NCBI RefSeq assembly: GCF_002155685.1
Contig: NZ_MUYK01000005.1
Span: 62,001-126,000, forward strand
Source of the DNA: Erythrobacter colymbi
Lineage (GTDB): Bacteria; Pseudomonadota; Alphaproteobacteria; Sphingomonadales; Sphingomonadaceae
Length of the DNA: 64,000 bases
Direction of reading: 5' to 3'
Shown here: in pieces, positions 61,520 to 64,000 of the stretch
How the letters are laid out: each line of letters starts with the position of its first letter
Position numbering within the stretch: position 1 is the stretch's first letter
Translations under genes and position numbers: made by a program
Notes under the pieces: generated by a model
The model's database searches: none
Told to the model about the DNA's origin: nothing
Seen by the model: only the letters and a program-made list of their open reading frames with translations

Positions 61520-62722
61520 ATGTCACTGACAGCCTTGCAAATCCGAGCTTTTTCGCCCGGTGCTGCCGCCTACAAGCGCGCCGATGAGCGCGGCCTCTAC
61601 CTTGAAATCTTCCCCAACGGCTCGAAGCTCTGGCGGTTGAAGTATTATGTAGGCGGCAAGGAAAAGAGGATCGCTCTTGGTGCCTGGCCCGAAGTTAGTC
61701 TTCAAGCGGCGCGCCTTGAGCGCGACGAACTCAGGCTGCGTATTGCCAAGGGCGAAGACCCTGCTTTGACGCGGAAGAAGAACAAGGCGACGGCCAAAAT
61801 CAGCGCCGCCAACACCTTCGAGTCGGTCGCCCGAGAGTATATCGAGAACAAGATGGTCGGCGAAGGCCGCGCCGAGGCCACCCTGCTCAAGGCCCGATGG
61901 TTCCTCGATCTGCTCAAGCCTGCGATCGGGCACATGCCGATTTCGGATGTCGACCCGCAAATGATGCTGGCCCCGCTCAAGAAGCTGGAAGCGCGGGGCA
62001 ACCGTGAGACCGCCAAGAAGTACCGCTCTTTCGCGAGCCGCGTGTTCCGATATGGCGCGGCCACTGGCCGCTGCACCACGGACCCAACGGCGATCCTCAA
62101 AGGCGCACTGCTGACGCCGCAAGCGCGGCACTATGCGGCCATCCTCGAACCGGAGAAGCTGGGCGAGCTTCTGCGCGCCATCGATGCGTTCGAATGCTAC
62201 CCGATCACCAAACTGGCGTTGAAAGTCGCCCCGCACATTTTCGTTCGACCGGGCGAGATGCGGCATGGCGAGTGGCAAGAGATCGACTTCGAGAAGGCGA
62301 TCTGGACGATCCCCGCAGGGAAGATGAAGGCGCGGCGTACACACGCAGTGCCCCTATCGCGCCAAGTGCTCGAACTGCTCGGGGAGCTAAAGGCGATCAC
62401 AGGGGGGCAAGGCTACATCTTCCCCGCCTTCCACACACGCCTGCGCCCGATGAGCGAGAACACGATCAACGCATCGTTGCGGCGCATGGGCTACAGCAAG
62501 GACGAAATGACGGCGCACGGGTTCCGCTCGACGGCCTCGACCATGCTCAACGAAAGTGGGCTCTGGCACCCCGATGCCATCGAACGCGCGCTTGCCCATG
62601 GAGACAGCAACGCGATCCGTGGAACCTACAATCGGGGACAGTACTGGGACGAGCGGGTCAAGATGGCACAGTGGTGGAGCGACTATCTGGATGCTTTGAG
62701 AACAGGCAACGCAGCCGATTAG
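61520..62722 (+). CDS. P4-type tyrosine integrase
   Basis: 400 residues from ATG 61520; upstream in-frame ATGs lie in unlikely sequence. The N-terminal DUF4102-like arm domain has SPGAAAYKRADERGLYLEIFPNGSKLWRLKYYVGGKEKRIALGAWPEVSL. The catalytic domain has the first Arg in VRPGEMRHGEW, HGFRSTAST (His-x-x-Arg), ALAHGDSN and the Tyr in GTYNRGQYWDERVKMAQWW. It recombines DNA at the adjacent tRNA-Leu and marks the left edge of a genomic island. Confidence 0.93.
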   Translation: MSLTALQIRAFSPGAAAYKRADERGLYLEIFPNGSKLWRLKYYVGGKEKRIALGAWPEVSLQAARLERDELRLRIAKGEDPALTRKKNKATAKISAANTFESVAREYIENKMVGEGRAEATLLKARWFLDLLKPAIGHMPISDVDPQMMLAPLKKLEARGNRETAKKYRSFASRVFRYGAATGRCTTDPTAILKGALLTPQARHYAAILEPEKLGELLRAIDAFECYPITKLALKVAPHIFVRPGEMRHGEWQEIDFEKAIWTIPAGKMKARRTHAVPLSRQVLELLGELKAITGGQGYIFPAFHTRLRPMSENTINASLRRMGYSKDEMTAHGFRSTASTMLNESGLWHPDAIERALAHGDSNAIRGTYNRGQYWDERVKMAQWWSDYLDALRTGNAAD

Positions 62723-62770
62723 GCGACCATCCGGAGCAGCACCAACGCAATCAGTTGGAGCTAGCGGCAA

Positions 62771-63154
62771 TCAAACAATACTACTGTCCGCTTCATTTGA
62801 GCACCAAATGACTTGCCCCTGACGGAACCAGAAATGCGACCCGCAATCCTTCTTTCGCCAGACAGAGGGAAACAAGGTGGCCGTTCCGTCCTGGTGCTGG
62901 GTCAGCTCCCAGCAGGGCCGATCATCTGGCAGCAGGTTCATGTGCAAGATCCGCTCGCAACCACACGGGCAGAGCATAGCTGCTTGTTCGAGAAAGCCGT
63001 CCTCCTCGACGACGTAGATTACCTCGGCAGTGAGCGATTCAGGGAGCGCTTCATGTACCACCATGGTGCGATAGGGGGCCGATTTTTGTCCGTACTTGCC
63101 GCCTACAAAAAGGCGGACAAGCCGACGCCACGCTGTCAAAAGCCACTTCATCAT
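62771..63154 (-). CDS. DUF6527 family protein of a ubiquitin-like conjugation operon
   Basis: 127 residues. An N-terminal hydrophobic helix (MMKWLLTAWRRLVRLFVGG) is followed by a compact Cys-rich domain: AMLCPCGCERILHMNLLPDDRPCWEL, then LFPSVWRKKDCGSHFWFRQGQVIWC. The Cys at 62, 64, 66, 81, 104 and 118 suggest metal binding. This pattern is DUF6527, which occurs next to E1-like ThiF proteins in bacterial ubiquitin-like systems. Its ATG overlaps the stop of the ThiF gene by 4 nt, so the two are coupled. Confidence 0.82.
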   Translation of the reverse strand: MMKWLLTAWRRLVRLFVGGKYGQKSAPYRTMVVHEALPESLTAEVIYVVEEDGFLEQAAMLCPCGCERILHMNLLPDDRPCWELTQHQDGTATLFPSVWRKKDCGSHFWFRQGQVIWCSNEADSSIV

Positions 63155-64000
63155 TTCGACTTCTCAGAGAGTTCGATCATGCGCAGCAACGGTCGTACAT
63201 CACCTTTGCCGACATGGGGCTCCAGCAGCTCACAGGATGCATCATGACGCTCGTACATCAGTTCCATACTGGCCAGACTGAAGGTGACCGATCCATATTC
63301 GCCGTTAGCCTCTTCTCTAAAAGGATGAAGTCTTGCGAGAAATTCATTCACGGCAAGCGATGCTGCGAACATATTTACACTGATGACGGCAGGTCGATGA
63401 CCCTGAACCCCAGCAATGTAGCCATCGCCCAACTGCTGCGCATGTGCCGCAGGATCGGTGCGGCGCAATCCGGCATCACCGACTTGCTTCAAAGTAAAGA
63501 GCTCCCGCGTGACGAGGCTGGACTTACCGGGAAGGAGGTAATGAACGGTGCCGCAGACTTCCCGAATCTTACCCTTGGTCGCGCCCTCTCGCACCGCATC
63601 GAGGCGAACACCGATATCAAAATAGGGCTGGAGGTAGAACGTCGCGAGCGTGTTCAAGAGATAGCGGCCATCAATGGTGTCCATGCAGCCGAAGACGATA
63701 TCGCATTGTGCAACCTCGCGCACCACATCGGGCGACCATAGATTGCCAGTGACCCGAATAACCCGCGTGCCAAGCCCGGCACGGTCGATGGCGCCGCCCA
63801 TCACATCAGTTTTGGGGCGCTTTTGCGCCGCATCGCCCATGGTCGAATTGAGGATGCGATTGACGTTGCGTTCTTCGATATGATCGTCATCAACGAGGAC
63901 AAGTTCGCCAACGCCCAGGCGAAATAGCTGCTCGATAACGGGGCTGCCGGTGCCGGAACAGCCGACCACGGCAATCGACAACCGTTGCAGTCGTTCAATC
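63151..64000 (-). CDS. ThiF/E1-like adenylyltransferase, 5' part outside window
   Basis: At least 282 residues; the frame remains open to the window edge, so the N terminus is missing (TTG 63981 is probably an internal Leu). LSIAVVGCSGTGSPVIEQLFRLGVGELVLVDDDHIEERNVNRIL is the ATP-binding Rossmann motif of ThiF/MoeB/E1 enzymes, with the Arg and Asp positions for adenylation. CDIVFGCMDTIDGRYLLNTLATFY follows. Together with DUF6527 it suggests activation of a ubiquitin-like protein whose gene lies further right. Its base composition is visibly lower in GC than the chromosome to the left. Confidence 0.85.
   Translation of the reverse strand, partial: IERLQRLSIAVVGCSGTGSPVIEQLFRLGVGELVLVDDDHIEERNVNRILNSTMGDAAQKRPKTDVMGGAIDRAGLGTRVIRVTGNLWSPDVVREVAQCDIVFGCMDTIDGRYLLNTLATFYLQPYFDIGVRLDAVREGATKGKIREVCGTVHYLLPGKSSLVTRELFTLKQVGDAGLRRTDPAAHAQQLGDGYIAGVQGHRPAVISVNMFAASLAVNEFLARLHPFREEANGEYGSVTFSLASMELMYERHDASCELLEPHVGKGDVRPLLRMIELSEKSK

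Noticed and set aside
63214..63741. 175-residue + strand open frame within the ThiF gene
   Set aside because: It is antisense to the conserved E1-like sequence and lacks any recognisable motif.

Overview
The window looks like chromosomal DNA of a high-GC alphaproteobacterium, most likely order Sphingomonadales and possibly an Erythrobacter/Porphyrobacter relative. The evidence is the high GC content with GC-rich third codon positions, frequent GTG and TTG starts with good Shine-Dalgarno sites, a GapR (DUF2312) protein, a DUF1244 protein, CHASE2/FecR/ShlB neighbours, a branched-chain acyl-CoA degradation operon, and REP-like intergenic palindromes. The taxonomy is inferred from gene content only.

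Positions 1-12.8 kb hold surface-polysaccharide genes: a truncated beta-rich protein, an O-antigen ligase/polymerase-like membrane protein, a Wzx-type flippase, a 2OG-Fe(II) oxygenase, GDP-fucose synthesis (gmd, fcl) and dTDP-rhamnose synthesis (rmlA, rmlC, rmlD, rmlB). A GMC flavoprotein and an SDR reductase are inserted in the middle of the rml set.

Positions 12.9-20.8 kb carry the highlight, a complete and heavily decorated lasso-peptide (RiPP) cluster read on the + strand: nucleotidyltransferase, ABC exporter, asparagine-synthetase-like cyclase, a 48-residue precursor too short for ordinary gene calling, HPr-kinase-like kinase, PRMT-like methyltransferase, PqqD-like recognition protein (B1) and transglutaminase-like leader peptidase (B2). 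The precursor leader has the YxxPxL motif and a Thr at -2. The predicted core is AGSTGNVETGRSAQANMIRP with an Ala1-Glu8 ring. Downstream are a small secreted/membrane protein, a terminator, a second O-antigen-ligase-like protein and a TPR-like protein.

Positions 23.4-27.8 kb encode a valine/isobutyryl-CoA degradation operon (acyl-CoA dehydrogenase, VOC protein, enoyl-CoA hydratase, 3-hydroxyisobutyryl-CoA hydrolase, 3-hydroxyisobutyrate dehydrogenase). Positions 28-36 kb carry small accessory proteins, a CHASE2-EAL protein, a FecR protein with a giant Gly/Asn/Ala tail, and a ShlB-type outer-membrane transporter without an obvious substrate.

Positions 36-61 kb are mostly housekeeping: pyk, gapR, yebC, ruvC, pnuC-nadR, a glycerophosphodiesterase, ubiG, lysC, purT, purU, a PQQ quinohaemoprotein dehydrogenase and others. 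Within this stretch is a candidate c-di-GMP regulatory pair: a PilZ-HTH fusion and a degenerate GGDEF protein separated by two perfect palindromes.

The right end changes character. A 414-nt non-coding block has a G-quadruplex motif, six CCAGAC/G repeats (five at 10-11 nt spacing), a near-perfect parS-like site and a tRNA promoter. It precedes tRNA-Leu(CAG), a P4-type integrase and the start of a genomic island. The island carries an overlapping ThiF/E1-like and DUF6527 pair typical of bacterial ubiquitin-like conjugation operons; it continues past the window edge.
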